Source: Phycisphaerales bacterium Planc_01 (GTDB lineage Bacteria; Planctomycetota; Phycisphaerae; Sedimentisphaerales; Anaerobacaceae). From it: a DNA stretch of 64,000 nucleotides. This document shows positions 26,378-35,185 of this stretch, piece by piece. The notes under the pieces were generated by a model. That model ran no database searches and was not told where the DNA came from. It saw only the letters and a program-made list of their open reading frames with translations. The DNA lies in assembly GCA_001603075.1 (NCBI GenBank), contig LVBB01000122.1, positions 1 through 64,000 of the forward strand. The letters run 5' to 3'. Within the stretch, counting starts at the first letter, position 1; the number at the start of each line of letters is the position of its first letter. Both the position numbers and the translations under genes were made by a program.

Positions 26378-27946
26378 TCAAATCGCGCTTGGCCACTGAG
26401 AGCAGATTGGCTGCGCCCCACGTCGATTCCGCATGCCGTTCAGCATCGTCAGGACGTCTCTAACAACACTGTCGGCTATTCCAGCCTCTCTGACGATGAG
26501 TTTGGTGGCCTCAATGGATGCCAGTTCCTTGTCGCCTTCCGCAATGTGGCGCAGGATACTATGGTATTCTTTGCGGGGAATCGCCCTCTCCCCGGCAAAG
26601 ACGAGGGCTTGCTTCAGTACCTTGGGTTCCACCTTCATCAGCCCATTTCCGTAGTGCCGTGCCGCAAGTTCGAGCGAGAATTGCCCGAAAAAGGAGAGAA
26701 GTGAGAGTTGAATCCATTTCCGTTTTGCCTCTGCAGTCTCTCTGAAGGAGATCGCATGAAGAGCATTTGTACACCTGTATCCGTCTGGGTTTAGAATCAT
26801 GTATGGAAAAGTAGACACCCTGTACGTGAAGAACGCATCAGGGACTCTGCCCGGTTGGACATCGTACCATGCTCTAGACCGGCCCTCACGCCTGTGGCAA
26901 TGGCTACGCTTGTGGAGGCTTCGTCTGACTCCTCGCGACACGTATTTCTCTCTCTTCGCGGTCATTCTGTTGAATTGGATGAGTTTCTTGTCGGGTGTCT
27001 TGCCAGCAAGAACTTGCCCTAGGTCTTCGACCGTCGTAAGGATAGGTACCATAGCCTTGTCAGAGAAGCCAAAACTGATTGCTTCTTCGTTGCGGAGTAT
27101 GAAGTAGTCGTTTGCGCCAGTAACGATGCCAATGCTGATATCGGCGTGTTCCTCGAGCGGGACAAAGCCAGCCGCCCCGAGTTTCTCAAGGATTCCCACC
27201 GACCGGGCGTCTGCGCTGGCCAAAACGTTGGAAGAACTCCATGCTTCCAGCGGCAGATGCCGAAACGCAACGTGTCCGGAACAAGTATCTGAGTGCGCAA
27301 TCTGAACGGTCGCGGCTTGTCTGCCATATTCCCTGAGCCAGACGAGGCATACGCGTTTGACAGTATCTGGGAAATGCGCTCCCTCCAGGACAAGTACCTC
27401 AATCTGGCCAAAACTGTCCGCAAGCCACTCTCTCACTCTCTGCGCATATTCTGCTTCCAGGAATGACCAGGGCAATACGGCCGCTATGGCCCCATCCTCG
27501 CGAAGGTGCCTCACGCACTTCAGCAAGAAGTAGCCCCAGAGATCAAGATTACGGGAAAAGCCAAGGGACTCTGCATGGTCCGCGTGATACTTGCTCCTGG
27601 CTTCAAGAGGGATCTTCGCGCTCTGCACGTACGGAGGATTAGTCAAAATCAAATCGTGCTTCTCTTTTACCTCCACGCTAAAGAAATCCGAGTGAATGAA
27701 CTGAATCTGTGGATCGATCTCTTCAGGCGCGAACCTATCGTACCCTAGGAGTCGAGGCCTTCGCAGACCGGGAGAATGCTCGGCACATTCCAGAGCCGCC
27801 CGCAGCAGTGACCCATTACCACAGGCTGGATCGAGGATGGAGATTCCATGAGTGATATTACTTCGGCTCGCAAGCAGTCTCGCCAGCGGACGAGGCGTGT
27901 AGAAGATGCCGTTACTTCTGATTCGCGTGTTCTCTTCAGCAGGCAT
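26378..27946 (-). CDS. Adenine-specific DNA methyltransferase, Eco57I/N6-Mtase type
   Basis: 522 residues from the chosen start. It has SNGIFYTPRPLARLL at the N-terminus, S-adenosylmethionine motif I DPACGNG (39-45) and the catalytic NPPY motif (103-106, LTNPPYVQS), as in gamma-type N6-adenine methylases such as the methylase part of Eco57I. The C-terminal half (about 250-522) probably is a target-recognition region; no PD-(D/E)XK nuclease motif is evident. ATGs at 27973 and 27994 are alternatives; 27946 gives an 11-base overlap with the gene upstream. Last gene of a four-gene operon, so it may protect host DNA or mark the system's target. Confidence 0.82.
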   Translation of the reverse strand: MPAEENTRIRSNGIFYTPRPLARLLASRSNITHGISILDPACGNGSLLRAALECAEHSPGLRRPRLLGYDRFAPEEIDPQIQFIHSDFFSVEVKEKHDLILTNPPYVQSAKIPLEARSKYHADHAESLGFSRNLDLWGYFLLKCVRHLREDGAIAAVLPWSFLEAEYAQRVREWLADSFGQIEVLVLEGAHFPDTVKRVCLVWLREYGRQAATVQIAHSDTCSGHVAFRHLPLEAWSSSNVLASADARSVGILEKLGAAGFVPLEEHADISIGIVTGANDYFILRNEEAISFGFSDKAMVPILTTVEDLGQVLAGKTPDKKLIQFNRMTAKREKYVSRGVRRSLHKRSHCHRREGRSRAWYDVQPGRVPDAFFTYRVSTFPYMILNPDGYRCTNALHAISFRETAEAKRKWIQLSLLSFFGQFSLELAARHYGNGLMKVEPKVLKQALVFAGERAIPRKEYHSILRHIAEGDKELASIEATKLIVREAGIADSVVRDVLTMLNGMRNRRGAQPICSQWPSAI

Positions 27947-28628
27947 ATAGCTTCTCGGAGAATATGACGCCATCTTTTCCGGCCAACTGAGCACAACGTT
28001 GGAAGAACGGTACCAGGACTGCGTCTTCGTTCATGCGAACAAGATTGAGCCAACATCGTTCTGCCTTGATGAACTCAGTGTCGTCCGTCGGGAACTCATA
28101 GAAGAGACTATTAATAAGCAGGCCGAGTGTCACGGGCATGCAGAAGATGCGAGGTTCACGGATTTTTGGGAGTAGGGGCTCGATATGCTTGTCCTCCATG
28201 CCATATTGCCTGACAGCTGGCGGCAGTTCACCTGCGTACTGAAGGTGGAATCTTGGATGGCGCAACCTGGTTGATTTCTTATCGGTTTTAGCACTAACGT
28301 AGTCAAAGTGGAACTTCCTGAGAATCCTGACGGGAGAATCGCACCCTTCCGCTAGGCATACGTAGTATGACATTTCAGATACGACATCATCCTTGTCGTT
28401 CTTGCTCACAGTTCCGCCGACGAAAATCCGACACGCCATATTCATGTAAGGAATATCCCAATGCGTGCAGAAGCTAAAACCATGCGTGTGCCGAATCGAC
28501 AGTGATTTGCAGGCATCGCTTGCCATGTGTGCAAAGGACCTGCGGAGCGCAAGTCTATCGCGCAGCAGGGTGATGGTCTTGCGCTCAAGGGCAATGAACT
28601 CGGCATAAGTCGGAAGTATCGTTTCCAT
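27936..28628 (-). CDS. Unrecognised protein of the kinase-methyltransferase operon
   Basis: 230 residues, no signal peptide or membrane segment. It begins with a helical stretch (FIALERKTITLLRDRLALRR), has LRHPRFHLQYAGELPPAVRQYG in the middle and a helical C-terminus with EFIKAERCWLNLVRMNED. I do not recognise a family; metal or nuclease motifs are not obvious. The gene starts 7 bases after the receiver-like gene and overlaps the methyltransferase start, so it is certainly co-transcribed. Its conservation with the two signalling proteins, if found elsewhere, would make it a candidate effector or adaptor. Confidence 0.75.
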   Translation of the reverse strand: METILPTYAEFIALERKTITLLRDRLALRRSFAHMASDACKSLSIRHTHGFSFCTHWDIPYMNMACRIFVGGTVSKNDKDDVVSEMSYYVCLAEGCDSPVRILRKFHFDYVSAKTDKKSTRLRHPRFHLQYAGELPPAVRQYGMEDKHIEPLLPKIREPRIFCMPVTLGLLINSLFYEFPTDDTEFIKAERCWLNLVRMNEDAVLVPFFQRCAQLAGKDGVIFSEKLYAC

Positions 28629-28635
28629 GCCAAAA

Positions 28636-29616
28636 TCAGGCCATCATGCGGATTTCTTCAAACATCGGCTCGTACCGGTAACGCGGATGCGCTACCGTAC
28701 ACCGCAAGTGCATCTGCTTGAGGGCAGCGTTTTCCGAGTCATCTGTATACGCAATCGTCTCAGGCCACGCTTCGTGGCATTTGTAGCATTCACTGCGATC
28801 GCTGTCTGTCACTTTTGCAACCACGTTCCCCACGTTCTGCGTACTCCGGCATGTGGCATCCGCAGCCTTGCACTTGGCATAGATTGACTTGTAGAGCTCA
28901 GCCTTCCACCAGCGCGGATCTTCTGGATTGTTAAAAATGCCGGTATACTGAGCCCCCTCGAAGTGCTTAAGGTATTTCGCAATCGCTTGTCGCTTGATCC
29001 CTGCAAAGGTGGCTACCCAGTTCTTATCATAAAGGAAGCCGGGCAGGCCATAACACTTTCTGCGAAACCACCGATAGGCTCTATTGGGATACCCTGGCTT
29101 GTCAAAGCCGGTTTTCACATCGTGAGGCAGACAAGACTTTACCCGTTCAGCCTCCTCTTGTGGGCATTTCAGAAGAGATAGCCAACCCTCGACATCTTTC
29201 ACGCCTGCGCACTTGTTGAAGCCCTCTATGACCAGCGGTAGGTACCCTGTGTACATGCCGAATTCAGTGTAGTCTATCAGCTCATCGTATACATACGTTT
29301 CAACATCCACGTCCTTCAGATTCTTGGCCGCCGTGATTCCGAAAACTGGGCGCCCCGGCCATGTCTCCCTGAAGAACCCCACCAGCGTCGACCCAAGTCT
29401 TGCCCACTCAGCCGACTTGGTGTCGTTCAGAACGTGATCAATGATAACAAGCCCTGGCTTCGGAGACCTTCTAATGTGCAGCAACTCCTGTTCGACGTCC
29501 TTTCCCTTGAGCGAGACGAACGCAACGTCTATTCTTGCATCACTTCCGAGTTGCCTGGCTCGTTTCCGTCTGTCCGGATTATCATCTATCCAGAGGATTC
29601 CTCCACTCCGTTTCAT
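28636..29616 (-). CDS. Receiver-like protein with unknown Cys/His-rich C-terminal domain
   Basis: 326 residues. The first 120 resemble a response-regulator receiver: GGILWIDDNP with acidic pair D11-D12, candidate phosphoacceptor D60 in LVIIDHVLND, and GITAAK at 93-98 where the conserved Thr/Lys region is expected. The usual K-P motif is absent, so the domain may be degenerate. Residues about 165-250 are aromatic and basic (YRWFRRKCYGLPGFLYDKNW). The tail has C277-x2-C280-H281 and H303-x2-C306-x3-H310, a possible zinc site. It overlaps the kinase-like gene by 4 bases (ATGA). Likely the output partner of that kinase; the C-terminal domain would be the effector part. Confidence 0.75.
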   Translation of the reverse strand: MKRSGGILWIDDNPDRRKRARQLGSDARIDVAFVSLKGKDVEQELLHIRRSPKPGLVIIDHVLNDTKSAEWARLGSTLVGFFRETWPGRPVFGITAAKNLKDVDVETYVYDELIDYTEFGMYTGYLPLVIEGFNKCAGVKDVEGWLSLLKCPQEEAERVKSCLPHDVKTGFDKPGYPNRAYRWFRRKCYGLPGFLYDKNWVATFAGIKRQAIAKYLKHFEGAQYTGIFNNPEDPRWWKAELYKSIYAKCKAADATCRSTQNVGNVVAKVTDSDRSECYKCHEAWPETIAYTDDSENAALKQMHLRCTVAHPRYRYEPMFEEIRMMA

Positions 29617-31862
29617 GGCAGGAGTATCTCCAAATTAGTGCGCCACTTTCCCTTCGCCGGCCTAAAGCACACTTCCCCGCACCGGGATTGGACAATCTCG
29701 CGTACTATGCTCAAGCCCAACCCACTGCCCGTCCCGACAATGTACTCGTCCTCGGGATTCATTCTCTTCTTGAGTGACGGATACAGGGTCCCCTCTGGGT
29801 CGGCAACAAACGGTACGAACAAATCTTCGCTGCGTTCTGGTTTGACACCTACCCCGGTGTCGAAGACGTTGAGTCTCGTTCCGCCAGCAACCTTCTCCGC
29901 TGCAAGGAATATCTCCTTCGTGCCCCCTTTGGCAATGACAGCCTTGATCGCATTCGACAGGACATTCAGCAGAATGGAGTACACTTCTGCCTCCAAGATC
30001 TTGCCCGTCTTAAGGGATTCTGCCACACCCGTCGCATCTACAGAAATCTCGTATCGATCGGTCACGAGTTTGTAACACCCGATTGCTTTCTCAACTCGGT
30101 CTCTCAAAGCGAGTTCCCGCACCTTTGCGGTCTTGCTGTCCACCGAGATCAACGACGTCATCTCCAGTAGATCCACGAACCGGTGCTTGCTATCGAGGAT
30201 TTCCTGACGGATTCTCTTAACCTTCTCCTTTGCCGATCCAGACAAGGCTCTTGCAAGCGAATCCAAGGTCACCCCATAGTGATCCAAGTCACCAAGAAGG
30301 CTCTTCACGTCGTGGGCAAAGATCAACAACAGCGAAGAGGTAGAGGCGACAAGTCTAAGATGTCGCAACTCCTCTCCAGTCGCTTTTTCGCTTTGCAGTA
30401 TCGCATCAGCCGCCTTTGTAAGGGCTCGGCCCATCTGCCGCTTCTCCAGCGGCAGTCTCTGCGTTAGATTCGACAACTCCTCCTTGATATACACAGCAGC
30501 GGTCTTTATGACCCTCTGCGGTTCCGCCTGGACCTTCGCTGCTTTCTCGAACTCCTTCCTCGCCGCCTGCGCCTTTTCTCGTTCGACCAGTCTGAGATAG
30601 TAGTCGCGATATATAGTCGTCCAGTCTATCGCAAACCGCACCGCTTTGCGCAGCACACTGATACCTCTCTCGCCAACAAAGCCTTCACGATTAGCCTTCA
30701 TCTCGAAAAGGCCTGGATCAGGCGATGCGACCTCAACGCTGCCCACATAACTCTGGCTTGAGAGCATGTTCAGCAGTTCTCGACCCGACTCAACTCCCTC
30801 CAGCTTCCGCGCGAATTTCCTGAGTACGTCAAATTCTGTGGTTCCCAGGCGGCGGCCCCTGTCCCTGTCGATGTGCAGCCAGTCGTTTCCAGGTGCCCCA
30901 AATGGATACACTCTAAAACCATGCTGGCGCACAAAGACACCGCCCCAGTCGGGGAGGATCTTCTGCAAGTTGCCAAGCGAAAGGACCCGCGTATTCCTCA
31001 ACTGTTCCTTGCTGTACGTTGGCAATATGGCAATCTCCGCTGTGGTCCCGCCGAGTGCTGGATAGGCCTCTCGGAGGGTGTAATTCCGCCTGCCAATCTT
31101 CTTCGCCTCAAGCGAGCACTCAAGGGTCCCATCGTCTGCCACGGCTATTCTTAGTGTCCCCCATCCGGCCTGCATAAGCTGCTCGCGCGGATTCGCGATC
31201 AAGTCATCCTCAAGACCCGGCGCGCCCAGCTTGATGTTGAATCCCGGGTCCTCCTCGAACCCGGGCCGTTTGACGCCCCGATTCGCAACCAGAACCACCA
31301 TCTGCCTTTTCAGTGTATTCCAGCTTCGCCTATTCCACTCCTCGTAACTGCCCCCTGTAATGACCAGCTTCGTCCCTGTCTGCCTGCCCTCTGACGGCGC
31401 GACCTCGCCAGGGCATGTGATCTTCGTCACATCCGTCCCCGGCACGTAGTCCTTCCAGTCGAAGGTCACGTGCGTCGTCTCGTCTATCCCCTTGGCGTCC
31501 CGTCCGGTCGTCTCAAGCTCCAACTTCGTGCCCAATCGGCGACAACTGAAACGTCCGATACCTTTCGAACCGGTCTTCGGCCGCCCGTATCGGGGCGAGA
31601 CTTGGTTGCCCACCTTGTTTGTGGTGGCAATCCGCATCCAGTAGGCCTTTACGTCCTCAAATGTCATGCCGCTGCCATTATCGGATACTGTGATAACCGA
31701 TTTGCCGTCCTCGGCGGGAGCGACAATTACCAGGACTTCGGTAGCATCTGCGTCGTAGGCGTTCTTGACGAGCTCTGCGAGCGCGAGATGGACCGTCTCG
31801 ACCAAGCGCTCTCCAAGCTCAGATAGTAGCGCACTATCAACAACAAAGCTCAGTTCCGCCAT
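29613..31862 (-). CDS. Kinase-like protein with two GHKL ATPase modules
   Basis: 749 residues from ATG 31862; a start 24 codons earlier lacks support. Residues 1-210 are an HSP90/MutL-like GHKL ATPase: ELVKNAYDADA (30-40, with N34), DNGSGM (61-66) and GSKGIGRFS (98-106). The middle has a long charged helix (about 415-500). The C-terminal half is histidine-kinase-like: candidate His517 in LIFAHDVKSLLGDL, N-box LLNVLSNAIKAV (631-642), DTGVGV (668-673) and GTGSGLGLSIV (710-720). There is no membrane segment or signal peptide, so it senses something in the cytoplasm. First gene of the operon; the receiver-like gene follows with ATGA overlap. The double-ATPase layout is unusual for a two-component kinase and recalls antiviral or repair ATPases. 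Confidence 0.83.
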   Translation of the reverse strand: MAELSFVVDSALLSELGERLVETVHLALAELVKNAYDADATEVLVIVAPAEDGKSVITVSDNGSGMTFEDVKAYWMRIATTNKVGNQVSPRYGRPKTGSKGIGRFSCRRLGTKLELETTGRDAKGIDETTHVTFDWKDYVPGTDVTKITCPGEVAPSEGRQTGTKLVITGGSYEEWNRRSWNTLKRQMVVLVANRGVKRPGFEEDPGFNIKLGAPGLEDDLIANPREQLMQAGWGTLRIAVADDGTLECSLEAKKIGRRNYTLREAYPALGGTTAEIAILPTYSKEQLRNTRVLSLGNLQKILPDWGGVFVRQHGFRVYPFGAPGNDWLHIDRDRGRRLGTTEFDVLRKFARKLEGVESGRELLNMLSSQSYVGSVEVASPDPGLFEMKANREGFVGERGISVLRKAVRFAIDWTTIYRDYYLRLVEREKAQAARKEFEKAAKVQAEPQRVIKTAAVYIKEELSNLTQRLPLEKRQMGRALTKAADAILQSEKATGEELRHLRLVASTSSLLLIFAHDVKSLLGDLDHYGVTLDSLARALSGSAKEKVKRIRQEILDSKHRFVDLLEMTSLISVDSKTAKVRELALRDRVEKAIGCYKLVTDRYEISVDATGVAESLKTGKILEAEVYSILLNVLSNAIKAVIAKGGTKEIFLAAEKVAGGTRLNVFDTGVGVKPERSEDLFVPFVADPEGTLYPSLKKRMNPEDEYIVGTGSGLGLSIVREIVQSRCGEVCFRPAKGKWRTNLEILLP

Positions 31863-32017
31863 AGCAACGCCCAATCCGTCTGAGATACCGCTTCGAAACA
31901 CGTCTGTCCTGCAGGGTACCCATGCGTCACCCATGCGTCAAGCGGCTGCGAACCCTGCACGTGTCATAGGTCAATGCTCTGCGTGGGCTCGTCTTCATCT
32001 CATAGCAATGCTCGCTC

Positions 32018-32037
32018 CTCCAGCCCGCAGGCTGGAG
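32018..32037 (+). other. Short hairpin upstream of the kinase operon
   Basis: CTCCAGCC-CGCA-GGCTGGAG is a perfect 8-base stem followed on the plus strand by CTTTCTTC. It may be a weak terminator or a small dispersed repeat. The gap 31863-32127 shows no gene. Confidence 0.45.
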
Positions 32038-32127
32038 CTTTCTTCATCCGATATCGGCACGAAAGCCATGCACGGCCAGAAAAAAACCCATCGGGCCTCC
32101 GCTGGCGGTGCCCGGGGCGGTGCCGGG

Positions 32128-32155
32128 GTAGGGGCGAATGATTATTCGCCCGTAC
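32128..32155. repeat. GTAGGGGCGAAT palindrome, left of the HNH gene
   Basis: A 28-base palindrome (GTAGGGGCGAAT, GATT, ATTCGCCCGTAC). It overlaps the end of the HNH gene and supplies its last codons and stop. Other copies are at 32872-32896, 46990-47014 and 54804-54831. Confidence 0.85.
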
Positions 32156-32834
32156 CATCGGGAAAGTTGAGGCGGGCGAAGGGGCCGAAGAGTTCGCGGG
32201 CCTTTCGGTCGTAGGCCTTGGCGGCTTCGATCTCGTCGTCGAAGCAGCCGAGGTAGTAGCGTTTGCCCTTGCAGGTGATCTCGGCGACCCACTTGTTGCG
32301 TCGCGTCTCCCAACGGACGCCCTTGTACTGGGATCGTCCGCCGCGAGGGCGGGTGTTGCAGAGGTTCTGCTGGCGGGTGCAGACGCGCATGTTTCGTCGG
32401 CAGTTGTGCAGGCCGGAGCCGTCGATGTGATCGACGACCATATCGTCCGGCGGCTGCATGATCTCGCGGTGCATCAGGATGGCCTTGCCCTTGTGGTTGC
32501 GGACGGCGTAGACCTTGCCGCCGGACATCTGAGCGGTCCATTTGTACTGGCTGAGCCAGTCGTAGTCGCTCGCGTCGACGACGGCGAACAGGCCCTTGGT
32601 CAGCGGGATGTAGCGGACCTCGTCGTCGGCCGGGTCGGGCACGGCGGTCCAGACGGGCTTGCGGCGTTTGCGGCGGTAGTTCGGGCAGGGATCGGAGACC
32701 GTCACCTCGCGCAGGTGGCCGGGACACTCGGCACAATTGCCGCAGATCAGGCTGGGAAAGCAACTGCCCAGCGGGGGGATCATACAGTGGTTGGCGACGC
32801 GGTGGGCATAGGCACAGGTGTGGCAGCTTCGCAT
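32142..32834 (-). CDS. HNH endonuclease with AP2-type DNA-binding domain
   Basis: 230 residues. The first 55 have eight cysteines (MRSCHTCAY, GNCAECPGH), possibly a zinc ribbon. An HNH module follows at about 120-157 (LMHREIM, VVDHIDGSGLHNCRRNMRVCT), then an AP2/ERF-like domain at about 168-226 (YKGVRWETRRNKWVAEITCKGKRYYLG). HNH-AP2 proteins are typical of homing endonucleases carried by phages and mobile DNA. The C-terminal residues and stop codon come from the palindrome at 32128-32155, and another copy stands 40 bases before the start, so gene and palindromes may have moved together. No intron or host gene is visible around it. Confidence 0.85.
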   Translation of the reverse strand: MRSCHTCAYAHRVANHCMIPPLGSCFPSLICGNCAECPGHLREVTVSDPCPNYRRKRRKPVWTAVPDPADDEVRYIPLTKGLFAVVDASDYDWLSQYKWTAQMSGGKVYAVRNHKGKAILMHREIMQPPDDMVVDHIDGSGLHNCRRNMRVCTRQQNLCNTRPRGGRSQYKGVRWETRRNKWVAEITCKGKRYYLGCFDDEIEAAKAYDRKARELFGPFARLNFPDGTGE

Positions 32835-32871
32835 GGCAGGTTCCTTCGGCGTTTCTCGCGCGCCGTGGATT

Positions 32872-32896
32872 GGGGCGAATGATGATTCGCCCCTAC
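32872..32896. repeat. GGGGCGAAT palindrome, right of the HNH gene
   Basis: GGGGCGAATGATGATTCGCC continuing CCTAC; same family as 32128-32155, in the same orientation on the other side of the HNH gene. Confidence 0.85.
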
Positions 32897-33135
32897 GGCG
32901 TGCAGGTCCGGAGTCGGTTCCGGGCGGCCGCCCGGGCCGCCCACGGTACCACCTTGCCCTGCTGGGCGAGAAACGCCTCGCTGCTGCGAAGCATGTTCAA
33001 TTTACCATATTCCCGACGAAACGTCAACAGGAAAAGCGAAAGAAGTGCGAAGTTTCAAGTGTGAAGTGGGCGGGCCGCCGGGCCGCACGGGGGCCGGCCC
33101 GGCGATGCCGCACGTCTGATGAGGCGAACGGATGC

Positions 33136-33579
33136 TCAGCCTTTGATCTGGACCTTGACGGCCTTGGTCTTGGCGGCCTTGGGCAGCGTGATGTTGAGCA
33201 CGCCGTCCTTGCAGGTCGCCTCGACCCTGGCGGTGTCCACCTCGGCGGGCAGCGTCACGTCGCGCCGGAAGGAGCCATAACTGCTCTCGGAGTAGTAGTA
33301 GCCCTTGTCCTTCTCCTCGCGGGTCTCCTTCTTCTCGCCGGAGATGATCAGCGTGTTGTTGTAGACGCTGATGTCCACGTCGTCGGCCTTGCAGCCGGGC
33401 ACCTCGGCACGGACCAGGATCGCGTCGTCCTTCTCGGCCACGTCGATCGCCGGCCAGGCCTTGTAGCCGCCGAACGGCCGGTCCAGGCCGCGGAAGAAGC
33501 CGTCGAACAGATCGTCCATCTCGTTGTGCAGTCTTGCCAATTCGCCTCGGTTCCGTCGGTTCAACGATAGCAGTGCCAT
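33136..33579 (-). CDS. Small heat-shock protein, Hsp20/alpha-crystallin family
   Basis: 147 residues. The N-terminal arm has MDDLFDGFFRG; the alpha-crystallin domain covers about 42-140, with VRAEVPGCKADDVDISVYNNTL-type strands, the conserved ERSYGSFRR variant SESSYGSFRRDVTLP and the GVLNITLPK motif. It is an ATP-independent holdase in the cytoplasm. The start at 33579 has AAGGAGGT 6 bases upstream; an ATG two codons earlier is too close to it. Divergent from the SDR gene with 270 bases between; a GC-rich stem without U tract (33077-33103) follows the stop. No heat-shock promoter was identified with confidence. Confidence 0.93.
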   Translation of the reverse strand: MALLSLNRRNRGELARLHNEMDDLFDGFFRGLDRPFGGYKAWPAIDVAEKDDAILVRAEVPGCKADDVDISVYNNTLIISGEKKETREEKDKGYYYSESSYGSFRRDVTLPAEVDTARVEATCKDGVLNITLPKAAKTKAVKVQIKG

Positions 33580-33852
33580 AGTCATACCTCCTTTCGAATC
33601 TCTTGACCACGACTTGTGTCGTTGTTCCACATTCCCATGTATTTCTTGTCCACTATATGTGTATGCAAACTCCGTGCCAGACTGCCCCGGCGGCGGCAGA
33701 GGCCCGATTCTGGGCTTTCTGTCGGGATTTCGGCCCGGGCGGCGACTGTCAATTTGGCACTCGCCCGACCGCGAACGGCAGCGGAAAAGATGGTGTTCGC
33801 GTCATGTCCCGTGGCGTATAATCGCGGCGAATGGACATAGGATTGAGGTGCA

Positions 33853-34587
33853 ATGGTGGGCAAACTTCTGGAAAGCAACGTGGCGATTGTGACCGGGGCC
33901 AGTCGCGGGATTGGCCGGGCCATCGCTGTGGCGCTGGGCGGCGAAGGGGCGACGGTGGTTCTGTCGGCCCGGGCCGAGGCGGACCTGGCGCGGACGGCCT
34001 CGCTCGTTCGGGCGGCGGGCGGTGCGGCCCAAATCGTCCCGGCGGAACTGGCCGACGAGCAGGCGATCAGGAACGTCGTCGCGAGAACGGCCGAGCAGTT
34101 CGGGCGGCTCGATGTCCTGGTCAACAATGCGGGCATCACGCATTCGGCGCCGCTGGAGCAGACGCGGACGGCGGATCTGGACCGCTGCTGGGCGGTGAAC
34201 GCGCGGGCGCCGTTCCTGCTGTGCCGCGAGGCGTTGCCGCTGCTGAAGCGGGCCGAACGGGCGACCATCGTCAATATCTCGTCGGTCGTCGGGGTCAAAG
34301 GCTATCCGCTCCAGAGCGCCTACACCGCCTCGAAGCACGCCCTTCGCGGGATGAGCATTGCGCTGGCGGAGGAGCTTCGCGGCTCGGCGGTCCGGGTGCA
34401 TGTGATCTGTCCCGGCGGCGTGGACACGGAGATGGTCGGCCGCGTGCGTCCCGACATCGACAAGGGCGATCTGATCGGCCCCGGCGAGATTGCCGAGCTG
34501 GTGCTCTACCTTGTGACGCACCGGGGCAACGCGGTCGTCGACGAACTGCACATCCGCCGGGCGACGGCCTCGCCCTGGTTCGGTTGA
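33853..34587 (+). CDS. Short-chain dehydrogenase/reductase
   Basis: 244 residues, classical SDR length. It has the cofactor motif TGASRGIGRA, the NNAG motif (VLVNNAGITH), the catalytic Ser in VNISSVVG, and YTASK with Tyr and Lys of the active site, followed by VHVICPGGVDTEM. Similar to FabG-like 3-ketoacyl reductases, but the substrate cannot be read from sequence. GAGGT stands 6 bases before ATG 33853. It precedes dtd on the same strand. Confidence 0.92.
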   Translation: MVGKLLESNVAIVTGASRGIGRAIAVALGGEGATVVLSARAEADLARTASLVRAAGGAAQIVPAELADEQAIRNVVARTAEQFGRLDVLVNNAGITHSAPLEQTRTADLDRCWAVNARAPFLLCREALPLLKRAERATIVNISSVVGVKGYPLQSAYTASKHALRGMSIALAEELRGSAVRVHVICPGGVDTEMVGRVRPDIDKGDLIGPGEIAELVLYLVTHRGNAVVDELHIRRATASPWFG

Positions 34588-34691
34588 GGGGACAGGATCA
34601 TGGTGGACGAAGGAGCGCCGATGGCGGCCGGGAATGATGTCGCGACGTGGCGCTCGGGTGGCAGCGGTATTCGGCGGGAAAGGCAGGCGTG

Positions 34692-35141
34692 ATGCGAGCG
34701 GTCATTCAGCGAGTGCTGCAAGCGGAGGTGACGGTCCAGAATGACGGCGTCGGTCGGATCGGGCCGGGGTTGCTGGTCTATCTGGGCGTCGGCAAGGACG
34801 ATTGCGACGCGGACGCGGAGTTCATGGCCGACAAGCTCGTGAACCTGCGGATCTTTGCAGACGAGGCGGGCAAGATGAATCGCAGCGTGATCGACGTGGG
34901 CGGTCAGGTCCTCTTGATCAGCAACTTCACGCTGCAGGGCGACTGTCGCAAAGGCCGCCGGCCGGGGTTCGACGCGGCCGGACCGCCGCAGATCGCCGAG
35001 CCGCTCTACGAGAAGGTCGCCGCCCTGATCGCCCAACAGGGCGTCGGCGTGCAGACCGGCTCGTTCGGCGCCCACATGCACGTCAGCAGCGTCAACGACG
35101 GGCCCGTTACCTTCCTGCTCGACAGCACGCGCCTGTTCTGA
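34692..35141 (+). CDS. dtd: D-aminoacyl-tRNA deacylase
   Basis: 149 residues, standard for DTD. It removes D-amino acids (and glycine from tRNA-Ala) from charged tRNA, keeping translation homochiral. Diagnostic motifs are SNFTLQG (77-83, family SQFTLxx) and NDGPVTF (135-141, Gly-cisPro). MRAVIQRV is the conserved N-terminus, so ATG 34692 is the start. The stop codon overlaps or closely precedes the next ATPase gene. Confidence 0.95.
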   Translation: MRAVIQRVLQAEVTVQNDGVGRIGPGLLVYLGVGKDDCDADAEFMADKLVNLRIFADEAGKMNRSVIDVGGQVLLISNFTLQGDCRKGRRPGFDAAGPPQIAEPLYEKVAALIAQQGVGVQTGSFGAHMHVSSVNDGPVTFLLDSTRLF

Positions 35142-35185
35142 TGGTGCGCCTGGACAACAACCGAAACCGCCTGAGAGGTACCCTG

